Below are positions 1 to 9,710 of a DNA stretch of 64,000 nucleotides, piece by piece; positions within the stretch are counted from its first letter, which is position 1, and the number at the start of each line of letters is the position of its first letter. A program made the translations under genes and the position numbers. The notes under the pieces are model-generated. The model saw nothing but the letters and a program-made list of their open reading frames with translations. It did not search any database and was not told the DNA's origin. Source of the DNA: Cymbomonas tetramitiformis (taxonomy: Eukaryota; Chlorophyta; Pyramimonadophyceae; Pyramimonadales; Pyramimonadaceae); contig LGRX02035258.1 of the NCBI GenBank assembly GCA_001247695.2, positions 99,409 to 163,408 of the forward strand, given 5' to 3'.

Positions 1-639
1 ATACGAAGGCTACATGGTCGCGATGTTCAAAAAGACATATTTTGTCATTCGTGGCATCCCGATTTGGGAAATCAAATAAATGAAATACTTGGTCCTATAA
101 CGAGTTTACACGAACCTCCCAAATCATTCGAATTGAAAGACATCAAAGATCCCGAGTTTTCCAAAAGAGTCAACGAAGATCGCAATATGCATGATGGTGG
201 TAGAAATCCCATCGAGAATCAATTCAGCTCTGCGTTCAGTGCAAAGAAGTCAATCGATTTGAAGAATACATATGAATCTGCGAATGGAATTAAATATGAT
301 TTTGTTGTTCTTTTGCGATACGATATCATAATCAAACAAGACATCAATATTGACACTTTGGATCATAATGTGATGTACTTTTCAAATTACAAACCGATGT
401 TCAAACCAGGATTACCAAGAATCAAAGATTTCGTATTTATATCTTCATCAGTAAACATGAATGAATTTGTTTCTTTGTTTAATTATCTTGAAGAGTATCG
501 TAATAACGAAGATTGTTATCGAATCAAAAGAGATCAATTACAATTTGATTTTCATAGATTCAAATGTCATCATATCGTTAAGACTATGAAAATCAAAATG
601 AAATCGTTAGACATATCTAAAGAAAAACTGTATAACTAA
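1..639 (+). CDS. glycosyltransferase-like protein, 5' end outside window
   Basis: The frame is open from base 1, so the gene starts before the window; the TTG at 64 is not a convincing start. The in-frame residues before it (ending CHSWHPDL) match the N-terminal part of the complete paralogue at 5278-6060 (CHSWNPEF), which shows that the coding sequence extends upstream. A core segment YDFVVLLRYDIIIK carries an RYD element in the place where GT-A enzymes have a DxD-type metal site, and a paralogue has IVIICRYDACI there. The C-terminus is basic (HHIVKTMKIKMK). Acceptor and donor are unknown. It sits in a run of sugar-transfer genes, so a role in glycan assembly is inferred from context and fold-like motifs only. 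Confidence 0.6.
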   Translation: MRRLHGRDVQKDIFCHSWHPDLGNQINEILGPITSLHEPPKSFELKDIKDPEFSKRVNEDRNMHDGGRNPIENQFSSAFSAKKSIDLKNTYESANGIKYDFVVLLRYDIIIKQDINIDTLDHNVMYFSNYKPMFKPGLPRIKDFVFISSSVNMNEFVSLFNYLEEYRNNEDCYRIKRDQLQFDFHRFKCHHIVKTMKIKMKSLDISKEKLYN

Positions 640-644
640 TATAA

Positions 645-1376
645 ATGACATTGCTATCGTTTATAGGAGACTTTGGGTTTTACAATGAAAATTTAGAAAT
701 GATTTGCAATCAAATCGAACAATCAAACAGTGATTACACGTTTTTGATGGGTGATTGTTTTTATATGCGAGGGTTAGAGTCTCATCAATTAAAAAAACAA
801 CTAAGACTCTTTGATTCATTCTTTCAAAACATACGAAACAAACACATGATCTTAGGAAATCATGATCACGATGGCGACTCCATCGACGCCTATAAAAAGG
901 TATCCAATTGGATTATGCCGCATTTTTATTATAAAGTGGAAATCAATGAAGACATCGATATATTTTGTATCGACACCTGTATGATGGAGAATCATACACA
1001 AATAAATTGGTTGAACAAAAGTTTGTTTGAATCTAAAAAAAAGTACAAAATCGTGGTCGGTCATTATCACATCGTCACCAATGGCATGTATCCAGATTTG
1101 CCTGAGACGCAGATACTACGATTTATCTTTGAAACGCATGGCGTTTGCTTATATGTCTGCGGTCATGAACACATGCTGTTCCACAAGCATATCAAGTTTC
1201 ATCATTGCATCTCTGGGGCGTCCAGTGAATTTAGATTGCATAAATCCGGCAGGTATCCGGATGCCTTCTCGTATCACGGAATCGGGTACTTTCGTGTCAG
1301 ATACATCGACGGTGTTTTGCAATGTGAATTTGTGGACATTATGGGGAAACTATTGAATGGATTCACGATTTCATAA
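645..1376 (+). CDS. calcineurin-like metallophosphoesterase
   Basis: This 243-residue protein has the metal-binding blocks of the calcineurin-like phosphoesterase superfamily in order: GDF near residue 9, GDC near 36, GNHDH at 71-75, GHYH near 140 and GHEH near 176. These supply the Asp, Asn and His ligands of the two-metal centre. The spacing resembles the purple acid phosphatase branch. No signal peptide or membrane segment is visible. It starts six bases after the preceding glycosyltransferase-like gene stops, and it could trim phosphate from sugar or nucleotide intermediates of the island. The substrate is unknown. Confidence 0.8.
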   Translation: MTLLSFIGDFGFYNENLEMICNQIEQSNSDYTFLMGDCFYMRGLESHQLKKQLRLFDSFFQNIRNKHMILGNHDHDGDSIDAYKKVSNWIMPHFYYKVEINEDIDIFCIDTCMMENHTQINWLNKSLFESKKKYKIVVGHYHIVTNGMYPDLPETQILRFIFETHGVCLYVCGHEHMLFHKHIKFHHCISGASSEFRLHKSGRYPDAFSYHGIGYFRVRYIDGVLQCEFVDIMGKLLNGFTIS

Positions 1377-1403
1377 CATAAAAAAAAGTGTGGCATATAT
1401 AAC

Positions 1404-2129
1404 ATGTCAAATGTTTGTATAAGTATCACATCTATTCCGTCTCGTATAAACGAGATTATTCCGACCTTGCATTCTTTCTTGCATCAGAAAGAAGTAAAAA
1501 AAATCTTCATATGCATTCCTATATTTTCAATTCGATTTCAAAAGCCATACATATTATGGAATGCCTTGAAAACATTTATCGACTCACACGAACAAATAAA
1601 ACTCATATGGTGTCCGGATTACGGACCGGGCACTAAACTTCTAGGTTGTTTGGATCACGTCGACGTATCCGATAACATACTGATTTGTGACGATGATAGG
1701 AAATTAAAACCGGATGTGATTTTTAGATTTTCCGAAATGATGACATTGTATCCTGATACGATTCTGTGTGGAAAGTATACTAACCAGAACAATTCTCAAA
1801 ATAAGGTTTTATGGGGATGTCGTGGAATATTGATACCGAGACGACTTATACACAACGACATATACAAAATACATTATGCGATGTCTAATAGTTGCCGATA
1901 CGTTGATGATGTGTTTTGGACTAGGTATTTTGTTGATTATAAAAAATATGAACCAGTTGTCGTGAAAGGTATTTCGGTGTCCTCTGAACACTGTGGTCAA
2001 GATGCATTATATAAAGAAACCGGATCAATACAAAGACATATATTACAAACGAAATGCGAATCCTGCGAGTTACCTAACCATGAAGAGCTATCGAAACTGA
2101 GTGATAATCCGTATGTATTGTATGCATAA
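1404..2129 (+). CDS. GT-A type glycosyltransferase
   Basis: A 241-residue protein that opens with a beta-alpha element (VCISITSIPSRINEIIPTL) and carries an ILICDDDRK segment with Asp 96-98, a DxD-like nucleotide-sugar/metal site. A YGPGTKLLGCL block precedes it and a C-terminal VDDVFWTRYF segment could provide acceptor contacts. A TATATAACATG element abuts the start codon. The gene is followed by another transferase in the same direction. Donor sugar and product cannot be predicted. Confidence is good for the fold class and low for any specific activity. Confidence 0.65.
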   Translation: MSNVCISITSIPSRINEIIPTLHSFLHQKEVKKIFICIPIFSIRFQKPYILWNALKTFIDSHEQIKLIWCPDYGPGTKLLGCLDHVDVSDNILICDDDRKLKPDVIFRFSEMMTLYPDTILCGKYTNQNNSQNKVLWGCRGILIPRRLIHNDIYKIHYAMSNSCRYVDDVFWTRYFVDYKKYEPVVVKGISVSSEHCGQDALYKETGSIQRHILQTKCESCELPNHEELSKLSDNPYVLYA

Positions 2130-2262
2130 TGAATCAAGTAGGAAATATGGGAAAGTTTTTTTGAAACTCAATAGTGAACTCTTTACACTTTATGCTCGCT
2201 GGACGGAAAATGAAGAATCTACGGTTCATTTTATCATTACATTTTATAATTTAATTGAAACG

Positions 2263-3021
2263 ATGAAGTGTAGTGTATACATCGTCACCTATCTTAATGA
2301 AGACCTATTGAATCAAACCTGTGCATCCGTTTTGAAAGCGGTTGATCATTGTAAAGATGTCAACTTTGATCTAAACATCATTAACAATCATTCAAAGTTC
2401 GCTTGTAGATACCCACAATTCAAAGTGTTACACAATATGACCCGTCCCGATTTTTCGAAAGGACATTTGTCTCGCAATTGGAACGAATGTATTCTCAACG
2501 GATTTAAAAGCAAAGATCATCCAAAATGTGATTTTTTAATCAATTTACAGAACGACGTTTTGGTAAAAGAAGACGCCTTTAGCAATTTGTTGAAGTATCA
2601 TAAAGAAAGAAAATTGACATTCATACAAGCGGGGCGGGGTGACGAATTATGTTTTTACACGATCCACGCGATCCGAACGGTGGGCTTATGGGACGAATTC
2701 TTTTGCGGTATCGGTTATCAAGAAGCGGATTACTTTTTGAGACAATGCATCAACAACAAAAACTGTTCAATTAATGATTATCGTCACAACAGAGTATATA
2801 ATCCTATAGAGGGAGTTGATTTTGTGGAACTCATTCAAACGGGATGTGAACGCAGCGATCCGATTCATATGGAATCAAAAGGACTATCGAATGATTTGTG
2901 TAGGTCATATTTTAGAAAGAAATGGGGTTTCGATCCGAAGAAACCAAATCCTTTTGAAAATATAAATAAGAATTGGAAACCCATGAAAGATACGCAATTT
3001 CCATTGTATCCTTATTTTTAA
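2263..3021 (+). CDS. GT2-like glycosyltransferase
   Basis: The open frame begins at 2101, but the Met at 2263 is chosen. It is followed directly by a typical GT2 opening (VYIVTYLNEDLLNQTCASVL), while the upstream residues overlap the previous gene and look non-homologous. The resulting protein has 252 residues. An INLQNDVLV segment near residue 100 could hold the metal-binding acidic pair. The C-terminal third, with GIGYQEADYFLR, resembles the ED/QEADY catalytic region of GT2-like enzymes. It is probably cytoplasmic. Specific activity is unknown. Confidence 0.6.
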   Translation: MKCSVYIVTYLNEDLLNQTCASVLKAVDHCKDVNFDLNIINNHSKFACRYPQFKVLHNMTRPDFSKGHLSRNWNECILNGFKSKDHPKCDFLINLQNDVLVKEDAFSNLLKYHKERKLTFIQAGRGDELCFYTIHAIRTVGLWDEFFCGIGYQEADYFLRQCINNKNCSINDYRHNRVYNPIEGVDFVELIQTGCERSDPIHMESKGLSNDLCRSYFRKKWGFDPKKPNPFENINKNWKPMKDTQFPLYPYF

Positions 3022-3062
3022 TCTTTATTACACTTTAAGAACCTTGGCACATTTCATTAGCA

Positions 3063-4439
3063 ATGGTTTGGAAATGTGAACACAACGATTGTAATACTAG
3101 ACCTAATTTCAATGTACCATCTGAAAAAGTGGGACGATTTTGTGCGATACATGCATTACCGGGTATGATTGATGTGAAGAACAAAAGATGCGAACACAAC
3201 GATTGTAATACTCAACCTATTTTCAATATCTCATCTGAAAAAGTAGGACGATTTTGTTCAATACATGCATTATCGGGTATGATTGATGTTAAGAGCAAAA
3301 GATGTGAACACTATGGTTGTAATACTCAACCTATTTTCAATGTTCCATCCGAAAAAGTAAAACGATTTTGTTCAATACATGCATTATCGGGTATGATTGA
3401 TGTGAAGAACAAAAGATGCGAACACTACGATTGTAATACCCGACCTAATTTCAATATTCCAACTGAAAAAGTCGGACGATTTTGTTCAATACATGCATTG
3501 TCGGGTATGATTGATGTTAAGAGCAAAAGATGTGAACACAACGATTGTGATACCCGACCTATTTTCAATATACCAACTGAAAAAGTAGGACGATTTTGTT
3601 CAATACATGCATTACCGGGTATGATTGATGTGAAGAACAAAAGATGCGAACACTACGATTGTAATACCCGATCTAGTTTCAATATACCAACTGAAAAAGT
3701 AGGACGATTTTGTTCAATACATGCGTTGTCGGGTATGATTGATGTTACGAGCAAAAGATGTGAACACGACGGTTGTGATACTCTACCAAATTTCAATATA
3801 CCAACTGAAACAGTAGGACGATTCTGTAAGATTCATGCATTACCGAGTATGATTGATGTAAAGAACAAAAGATGCAAAACATACATGTGTGATACACGAG
3901 CATCGAACCCAAAATATAAAGGACATTGTTTATTTTGTTTTATGAATGTATTTCCAAATGAACCGGTAGCTAGAAATTATAAAACAAAAGAAACATGTGT
4001 AGCGGACCATATCAAAGATTCCTTTCCGGATTATGACATAAGTTTTGACAGAAAAGTGACTTGTGGATGTTCCACAAGAAGACCCGATATCATGTTCGAC
4101 TTTGGACAAAAAGTGATAATCGTGGAAATCGATGAAAACCAACATGAAAATTATGAAAGCAGTTGCGAAAATAAAAGAATCATGCAATTGTCACAGGATG
4201 TTGACCATCGACCAATCGTCTTCATACGATTCAATCCGGATCAATACACAGATTCTAATGGTAAAAAAGTGACATCATGTTGGAGTATAAATAAACAAGG
4301 TATATGTCAAGTAAAAAAATCAAAACAAACTGAATGGAAACAACGTTTGGAATGTTTGACATCAACGATTAAAACTACTATTGAAGAACACACAAATAAG
4401 ACGATATCTATTTTAAATCTTTATTATAATGAAACTTAA
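3063..4439 (+). CDS. EsV-1-7-type cysteine repeat protein with C-terminal PD-(D/E)XK-like nuclease domain
   Basis: This 458-residue protein has seven near-identical 38-residue repeats (residues 4-269), each with C-x4-C-x16-C-x2-H, as in RCEHNDC ... RFCSIH. That is the pattern of the EsV-1-7 motif known from an Ectocarpus virus and from brown-algal proteins such as IMMEDIATE UPRIGHT. An eighth degenerate unit (RCKTYMCDTR) follows. Residues about 320-400 hold RPDIMFDF and VIIVEIDENQH, then CENKR and VFIRFNPD, resembling a restriction-endonuclease-like core with D342, E356 and D358. A repeat array reading DNA, RNA or protein joined to a nuclease is inferred. It overlaps the next gene by 11 bases. 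Confidence 0.75.
   Translation: MVWKCEHNDCNTRPNFNVPSEKVGRFCAIHALPGMIDVKNKRCEHNDCNTQPIFNISSEKVGRFCSIHALSGMIDVKSKRCEHYGCNTQPIFNVPSEKVKRFCSIHALSGMIDVKNKRCEHYDCNTRPNFNIPTEKVGRFCSIHALSGMIDVKSKRCEHNDCDTRPIFNIPTEKVGRFCSIHALPGMIDVKNKRCEHYDCNTRSSFNIPTEKVGRFCSIHALSGMIDVTSKRCEHDGCDTLPNFNIPTETVGRFCKIHALPSMIDVKNKRCKTYMCDTRASNPKYKGHCLFCFMNVFPNEPVARNYKTKETCVADHIKDSFPDYDISFDRKVTCGCSTRRPDIMFDFGQKVIIVEIDENQHENYESSCENKRIMQLSQDVDHRPIVFIRFNPDQYTDSNGKKVTSCWSINKQGICQVKKSKQTEWKQRLECLTSTIKTTIEEHTNKTISILNLYYNET
3072..3869 (+). repeat. seven in-frame 114-bp tandem repeats (EsV-1-7 units)
   Basis: Seven units of 114 bp (38 codons) lie inside the 3063-4439 gene. Several units alternate in pairs, for example GMIDVKSK versus GMIDVKNK endings and EHND versus EHYD starts. 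This suggests growth by unequal exchange of multi-unit blocks. No frame break is seen within the array. Confidence 0.85.
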
Positions 4440-5286
4440 ATTATTCATCATATTTCATAGATATCTTTCAAAAGATTTGATAAATCATTATTGTAAGACA
4501 TACGATACGACGTTCTTTGGTGTCAACGAGGACATCGAAAAACGAATCGAACCGATTTTTGATAAATACACGTTGTATGAATATAAGTTATCAAAATATG
4601 AAAAATTATTTCAAAAGTTTGGTTTTGGTGAATCAAGTTGTATCGTACACGTCGGTCACCACGACTTGCATACGAATCATGAATATATAGGATTTACGCA
4701 GTACGATATGTTACTCCGATTGAATAAATTAGACCGTCAACTAAAACCCAATGCGTGCATATACACGAGACTGCAAGGAGACAAAAAGAATGTTTTCAAA
4801 CAAAGTCAACTCGATCGAATACCCATTGATTTCTTCTTTCAATGTTACAATGAATACTTTGATACCAATTATTCGGAGAACGATTTCAAAACGATATCAA
4901 AACAAATATTTGGAGAAATTAGAAACATATATAGATGTTCATTTATAATTCACAAGGACGTTTATAACAAGCTTTATCCATTTTGGTCTCAGTACATGTA
5001 TAAATTATTTACGTATCTGTATGTAGACGATGGCTTCAAAGACATAAAAATTAAAACGAACATACATGACAATTATAGATTTTGTTCATGGGTGATGGAA
5101 ATCACACTGGGTATAACGCTGATTCTTGAAAAGGATTTATCGGAATATATTTGCATAAAAGCGGATGACAATGGTCAACAAGTGTCGAATTATGATTACT
5201 CAAAAAGAAATCAAAGAGATTATGAACAAAAGTATTCAAAAGAATTGATAAATGAATTTCAAAAATATAACATGATGTTAGCGTAG
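4429..5286 (+). CDS. DUF4422-like glycosyltransferase-like protein
   Basis: A 285-residue protein beginning LKLFIIFHRYL. It contains VGHHDL, then YIGFTQYDML, and later IYRCSFIIHKDVY and a YRFCSWVMEITLGITLIL segment. The YIGxxQYD block and the C-terminal R-x-W-E helix resemble DUF4422-type proteins of polysaccharide loci, but I assign this by eye. It starts inside the end of the EsV-1-7 gene, and its 3' end overlaps the convergent gene at 5278 by nine bases. No membrane segment is seen. A role in glycan assembly is inferred from family resemblance and neighbours. Confidence 0.5.
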   Translation: MKLKLFIIFHRYLSKDLINHYCKTYDTTFFGVNEDIEKRIEPIFDKYTLYEYKLSKYEKLFQKFGFGESSCIVHVGHHDLHTNHEYIGFTQYDMLLRLNKLDRQLKPNACIYTRLQGDKKNVFKQSQLDRIPIDFFFQCYNEYFDTNYSENDFKTISKQIFGEIRNIYRCSFIIHKDVYNKLYPFWSQYMYKLFTYLYVDDGFKDIKIKTNIHDNYRFCSWVMEITLGITLILEKDLSEYICIKADDNGQQVSNYDYSKRNQRDYEQKYSKELINEFQKYNMMLA

Positions 5287-6060
5287 TGTTTGATAATGTT
5301 TTTCAAAATCGAAACCGGGTAGTTGTTTTAAATTTAGTTTCAAAGTATCCATGATGTGATGGCTTTTATAGTAGTGATCCATGAATTTGTTTTCATGTTT
5401 TTTGAGATTACTATAATTTCTGTACAAACATCGATAATATTCAAAATGATCATACAGAGTGGAATACTTTTGAATACCATTTAGATTTGAAATTATGAAT
5501 TCTGGATGCATATGAATCCGATTAATAATGTATTCTTTCATCTTAATAGGTCTCGGGGTGGTCATTTTGGCACAATAGATTGTATCCGACATTTGCAGAT
5601 CGTCTAAATATATCGTTTTAGTGATACACGCATCGTATCGACAAATGATGACGATATCATAATGTTCTTTGACGAGTCCTATACATTGTTTGATAGAATA
5701 CGCAGATGATTTGTTTCTTGTAACGACGTGATGTTTGTAATCGGAATCTTGATGACTATTTTTTATGAAATCGATACAATATTGCGGACATCTTCTCTTG
5801 ATGTCTTCGCATATCCTTTGTGGATCAACTGGTTTTAATTCAAAATCAATTGGATACTCGTGTAATGATTTCACGGGATTGAAGACAGTATCGATATCTT
5901 TTGAAAATTCGGGATTCCATGAATGACAATATACATCTTGTTGATGTTCTCTTTTGCATATCAAACGATTATGTGGAAGATTGTCTACATTCAAGTTTAG
6001 AGACACATTGCAATCTATGTGACGTTTCAATTTACCCGTGTAACAATATGCTATTCTCAT
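5278..6060 (-). CDS. glycosyltransferase-like protein, paralogue of the gene at the window start
   Basis: A 260-residue protein starting MRIAYCYTGKLKRH, a start common in viral glycosyltransferase-like families. It shares CHSWNPEF, a SLHEYPIDFELK block, and HYDIVIICRYDACI with the partial gene at 1-639, and so supplies the N-terminus that copy lacks. The RYD element is the candidate metal/nucleotide-sugar site. Both paralogues end in a HHI(V/M)xTxK segment. The gene runs against its neighbours, overlapping the 3' end of the previous gene. A glycan-related role is inferred. Confidence 0.6.
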   Translation of the reverse strand: MRIAYCYTGKLKRHIDCNVSLNLNVDNLPHNRLICKREHQQDVYCHSWNPEFSKDIDTVFNPVKSLHEYPIDFELKPVDPQRICEDIKRRCPQYCIDFIKNSHQDSDYKHHVVTRNKSSAYSIKQCIGLVKEHYDIVIICRYDACITKTIYLDDLQMSDTIYCAKMTTPRPIKMKEYIINRIHMHPEFIISNLNGIQKYSTLYDHFEYYRCLYRNYSNLKKHENKFMDHYYKSHHIMDTLKLNLKQLPGFDFEKHYQTLR

Positions 6061-6113
6061 TTTATTTATACTATTGTAAACAAATTAAGGATTATGTCGA
6101 ACAAATAGTGATA

Positions 6114-6920
6114 ATGAAGATTGCTGTGGTCGTACCCGTGCATCCTCCGAGATTTGAATATGTATCAAGATTGGTTAAAAGTTGTTTGAAAAATATGAAA
6201 TACATTGATTTATACTTTGTGATGACATCGGAGGACGATCAAAAATTGCTACAAGAGTACCCTGTCAACTTTATCATTTTACCGAAAGACATCAATCATG
6301 ATCGGTTGGAAGATTCTAGAGGTTATCCGACATTCAAAAAGTTTTATGCATTGAATCAAATAAAACACGATTACGATTACGCGATAACTATGGACGTCGA
6401 AACGGAGTTCCTCGATTTGAAAAATCTTGATACTATTGTCCGCAAATTTTGTGAAAAGAAAAAGGTGTATGGTTGTAACCATAATCAGAAATTCAAAAAG
6501 CGAAATAAGAAACCCGAAAAGATCAACAATAAATGTGCGGAGTTCTTAGATGTACAAGTAGAAAACCAAAACGTATTTTTTTGGTTTAGCCAAATCCCGA
6601 TATACGATATGCAGATATTTTCAAAATTTATAGACTACATAGATTTTGAAAATCATAATAAAATAATCGATAAACTGTCATGGTACACATCGTTTGAATA
6701 CATTATATTCATGTATTATTGTGTGAAATATCATGGATATAAGATAGTGGACTTGGAACAATATGATTTATATTTTAATTGGAGTTTGGAAGACAATTTG
6801 GATGAAGATTGTCGAAATAGATTGAAAGAACACAATATTGAAGTCAATTGGCAGGTATTGGGAATGCCGATCTTTGAAGAAACCTTGATCATATATCAGA
6901 TTGATCGATATCGCGAATAG
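6114..6920 (+). CDS. glycosyltransferase-like protein
   Basis: The open frame begins at 5901, but that part overlaps the divergent gene at 5278-6060. The Met at 6114, followed by KIAVVVPVHPPRFEYV, is the natural start and gives 268 residues. The first 100 residues resemble a GT-A Rossmann-like half, with a YAITMDVETEFLDL segment as the likely acidic site (D-V-E in place of DxD). Several conserved aromatic stretches follow (WFSQIPIYDMQIFSKF). No signal or membrane segment is visible. It belongs to the same strand run as the next gene. Confidence 0.5.
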   Translation: MKIAVVVPVHPPRFEYVSRLVKSCLKNMKYIDLYFVMTSEDDQKLLQEYPVNFIILPKDINHDRLEDSRGYPTFKKFYALNQIKHDYDYAITMDVETEFLDLKNLDTIVRKFCEKKKVYGCNHNQKFKKRNKKPEKINNKCAEFLDVQVENQNVFFWFSQIPIYDMQIFSKFIDYIDFENHNKIIDKLSWYTSFEYIIFMYYCVKYHGYKIVDLEQYDLYFNWSLEDNLDEDCRNRLKEHNIEVNWQVLGMPIFEETLIIYQIDRYRE

Positions 6921-6950
6921 AATTGATAAAAAAAAGGATATTGAAATATA

Positions 6951-7796
6951 ATGAAGAAAATAATTGTGGTCACACCAAGTGGACGACGAAGATATTTATG
7001 CAAATTGTACGGACATTTGAAAAAACAAAAAGACGACTTTCATGAATGGCATTTATGGAAGAATACCGAAAATTCTTATGATATAATGTATATACATAAT
7101 TTGGAAAAAACACACGATTGGATAAAAGTGATAGACATGCAACTTCCAGAAATTGGTAAAAAAAAAGAGGAAGATAATGACAAAAACACATGGAGAGGTA
7201 AATATATTCATATATTTTATAGATATTGTGTCGATGTTAACAACATATATATAAAACTCGATGACGATATAGTTTGGTTACAAAAAGATTTCATAAAGGA
7301 ATTTGTTAAGGCTAGAATGGTGGATAAAGAACACCCTATAATATATGCAAACACGATCAATAATAATTATATGTCTCAATATCATCATCCCGATATGAAA
7401 ATATTACAAAGCGATTGGTATATAGATATGTATACACGATCAAACATAAATGATAAATATCTATTTGATAAAAATAAGATCGCACTCAATTTACATGAAA
7501 TGTTTTGCAACGAAACAGATAAAGAGCGATTCAATATAGAAAACGAAGAGATTGCATATGGTAAAAGAGTATGTATTAATGCGATAAGTTGGCGAGGTGA
7601 TGATAATCGTATAACTAAAATGATGCAGAATTGTAAAGAAGAAGATGAAAGATATATATCTGTTACATATCCTATGAAAATTCAATGCAAAAACATGATT
7701 TATGGAAATATTTTATGTGTGCATTTTAGTTATGGACACCAAAGATATAATTTAGACATTTTAGATTCTCGGCTAGATTCGTTGTATGCACCGTAA
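6951..7796 (+). CDS. GT-A type glycosyltransferase
   Basis: A 281-residue protein starting MKKIIVVTPSGRRRYL. It has a clear IYIKLDDDIVWL segment near residue 100, giving a DDD metal-binding site typical of GT-A enzymes. A GKYIHIFYRY helix precedes it. The C-terminus contains FSYGHQR. An AAATATAATG element directly abuts the start codon, as for many genes in this half of the window. Donor and acceptor are unknown. Confidence 0.6.
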   Translation: MKKIIVVTPSGRRRYLCKLYGHLKKQKDDFHEWHLWKNTENSYDIMYIHNLEKTHDWIKVIDMQLPEIGKKKEEDNDKNTWRGKYIHIFYRYCVDVNNIYIKLDDDIVWLQKDFIKEFVKARMVDKEHPIIYANTINNNYMSQYHHPDMKILQSDWYIDMYTRSNINDKYLFDKNKIALNLHEMFCNETDKERFNIENEEIAYGKRVCINAISWRGDDNRITKMMQNCKEEDERYISVTYPMKIQCKNMIYGNILCVHFSYGHQRYNLDILDSRLDSLYAP

Positions 7797-7975
7797 TTAT
7801 ATAATGACATGTGTATAGTATGAAGGAAAATATATTGAAACAGTATGTTTTGAATTTGGACTTATACATCGTTTCACATGGAGGTTAAATATTATCTGTA
7901 TATAAAGACGTTATTTTGTGATAACTTAAAAAGATTAAGTTTGAAATATACGAATAAAATAATATGTGATTTATT

Positions 7976-8818
7976 ATGCACGAATGCAATCTTGTTGATG
8001 GACTCGGCGACAAACTATTACATTTAATCTCAAAAGAGGTTTTATCAAGACATCTCAATATCAAAAATAAATACTATTTCGTGGATGTGAAATGGGGACG
8101 TTACGATACAAAACTATTTGATTTCAAATGTGATGTATCCAATGACTATTCAAACACCGAAAGATTGAATCCGGAATTCATGCATCTGTCACCTTGCAAT
8201 CAAAGCGAATATTTTGATAAAGATATATCAACAGATTTCTTACAAATCGCAGAGAATATCAAACCCTCGGTGATTATCGACAAAAATATACCCGATATGG
8301 ATAATGTTTACGGAATTCATTTGAGAAAATCCGATAAAGTGATTTCGGATGACTTATACGATGAAAAGGTATGGAAACTTCAACAAAATCCCAAAAAGAT
8401 TACGCATATACTTTATAGTAATTCAAAATCAGAATACAAAGCCATACTAGAAAAGATAAAAGAAGACGTGAAATACATTATCACAAATGAAGACAATCCT
8501 AAATTCTTTTTATGCAGTGAAGACAACGTCGTAAAAGCGGACATGCGGAACTATATACACGATTTACAAGGACGTGTAATTGATGTTCATTACGACCATT
8601 GTGATCTTGACGGATATTCTAGTGTGTTAGATTTGTTTTGTTTATCAAGATGCAAATGTATCCTACAAGGTACAAAATACTCCTCGTTTAGTATTTCAGC
8701 AGCATTGAGCGAAAAGAGTGATCAATTATTTAAGCGACGTCAAAGAATCGTTGATTCATGTGTGGACACCTTGTTTAACAATCAACAACTCGATACTGTC
8801 CGACGAAAATATGTATGA
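7976..8818 (+). CDS. fucosyltransferase-like protein (GT11/O-FucT-like)
   Basis: A 280-residue protein whose N-terminus has NLVDGLGDKLLHLI, matching the G-x-G-D/N-x-L opening of fucosyltransferase-like folds. A GIHLRKSDK segment corresponds to the HxRxxD peptide that binds GDP-fucose in GT11/O-FucT families. Further on come FFLCSEDN and a GTKYSSFSISAAL segment, the usual C-terminal donor-binding pattern. An in-frame stop just before the chosen ATG supports the start. Relatives in this window lie at 14030, 18192 and 21684. GDP-fucose as donor is inferred from the family. Confidence 0.65.
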   Translation: MHECNLVDGLGDKLLHLISKEVLSRHLNIKNKYYFVDVKWGRYDTKLFDFKCDVSNDYSNTERLNPEFMHLSPCNQSEYFDKDISTDFLQIAENIKPSVIIDKNIPDMDNVYGIHLRKSDKVISDDLYDEKVWKLQQNPKKITHILYSNSKSEYKAILEKIKEDVKYIITNEDNPKFFLCSEDNVVKADMRNYIHDLQGRVIDVHYDHCDLDGYSSVLDLFCLSRCKCILQGTKYSSFSISAALSEKSDQLFKRRQRIVDSCVDTLFNNQQLDTVRRKYV

Positions 8819-8874
8819 CATTAATAAAACGAAATATGTTTGCGGAAAATATGATGATTTAGAAAACATAATTT

Positions 8875-9600
8875 CTATTCTCGAATTCTAATGCGTCTTT
8901 TAAATGGACATTCTGCAAAGAGCACATTGTATTTTTTACACATGATACTGTATATCGATTGCTCCCAACGATTCTCTTTGAACGTTTCGAAATTGGGATT
9001 AACACTTTGAACATCAGAACAAAATAAAGGATTGTTTTTACATATATCCCATAATTCTTCGTAAAATTTCATACTAAAATCTGTTTTTTTAATAAATTGA
9101 CACCCAGCATCCATCTGACACATTTCTACTATATCTTTGCAATCTCTGCAATCGAAATGATCAAAAATATCACCAGTTGTCCAGTATTCCTCTTTCAAAG
9201 AATTTCTGGGATAATCCCACATCGGAAACGACATAACTCCTTTATGATCATTTTCAAGGGTTTCAAATAAAGTCTGTACACGATCATAATGCGATTGTCT
9301 CGAAGATTTTATTTGAGATCCACTATCTAGATATACCAATATATCCCCGTGATCGAGTTTTTGTAATGTTTTGCAAATTACGTATGGTTTCCAGATATAA
9401 TACCCACCACCTCTTCTACTATTAAAAACAAATTTGAAATCCTCATTCGAATCTATTAGTTGTTTCATTTCTATTTCATTTCGTATATCTTCAGTTTTCA
9501 AAATGAATTCGTCAAATATATTCAGTTGTTTTGCTTCATTAATAATTCGTTCTCTCGATTTTAGAAAATTCTTATCACCGTATGTCAAGAAATATTTCAT
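8875..9600 (-). CDS. capsular-polysaccharide-type glycosyltransferase-like protein
   Basis: A 241-residue protein starting MKYFLTYGDKNFLKSRERI. It contains RRGGGYYIWKPYVI followed by HGDILVYLDSGSQI, a pairing typical of a family of polysaccharide-synthesis transferases in which the WKP block and a LDSG acidic site are conserved. Later come MDAGCQFIKKTDFS and FKENRWEQSIYS. No membrane segment is visible. It stands alone on the minus strand between transferase and methyltransferase genes. Specific activity is unknown. Confidence 0.6.
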   Translation of the reverse strand: MKYFLTYGDKNFLKSRERIINEAKQLNIFDEFILKTEDIRNEIEMKQLIDSNEDFKFVFNSRRGGGYYIWKPYVICKTLQKLDHGDILVYLDSGSQIKSSRQSHYDRVQTLFETLENDHKGVMSFPMWDYPRNSLKEEYWTTGDIFDHFDCRDCKDIVEMCQMDAGCQFIKKTDFSMKFYEELWDICKNNPLFCSDVQSVNPNFETFKENRWEQSIYSIMCKKYNVLFAECPFKRRIRIRE

Positions 9601-9710
9601 GATATTGTTATATAATTTATTATGTATCTAAATCAAACGTTTGCAATCCTTTACAATATTTTAAAGGATAATTGTACTGAAATATAATATGAAATTTCAT
9701 CAAGCAAAAA

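Noticed and set aside
2101..2262. N-terminal extension of the GT2-like gene
   Set aside because: It overlaps the previous gene's end and does not resemble a GT2 start, whereas the Met at 2263 begins the usual first strand.
5901..6113. N-terminal extension of the gene ending at 6920
   Set aside because: It lies antisense to the well-supported start of the divergent gene at 5278-6060.
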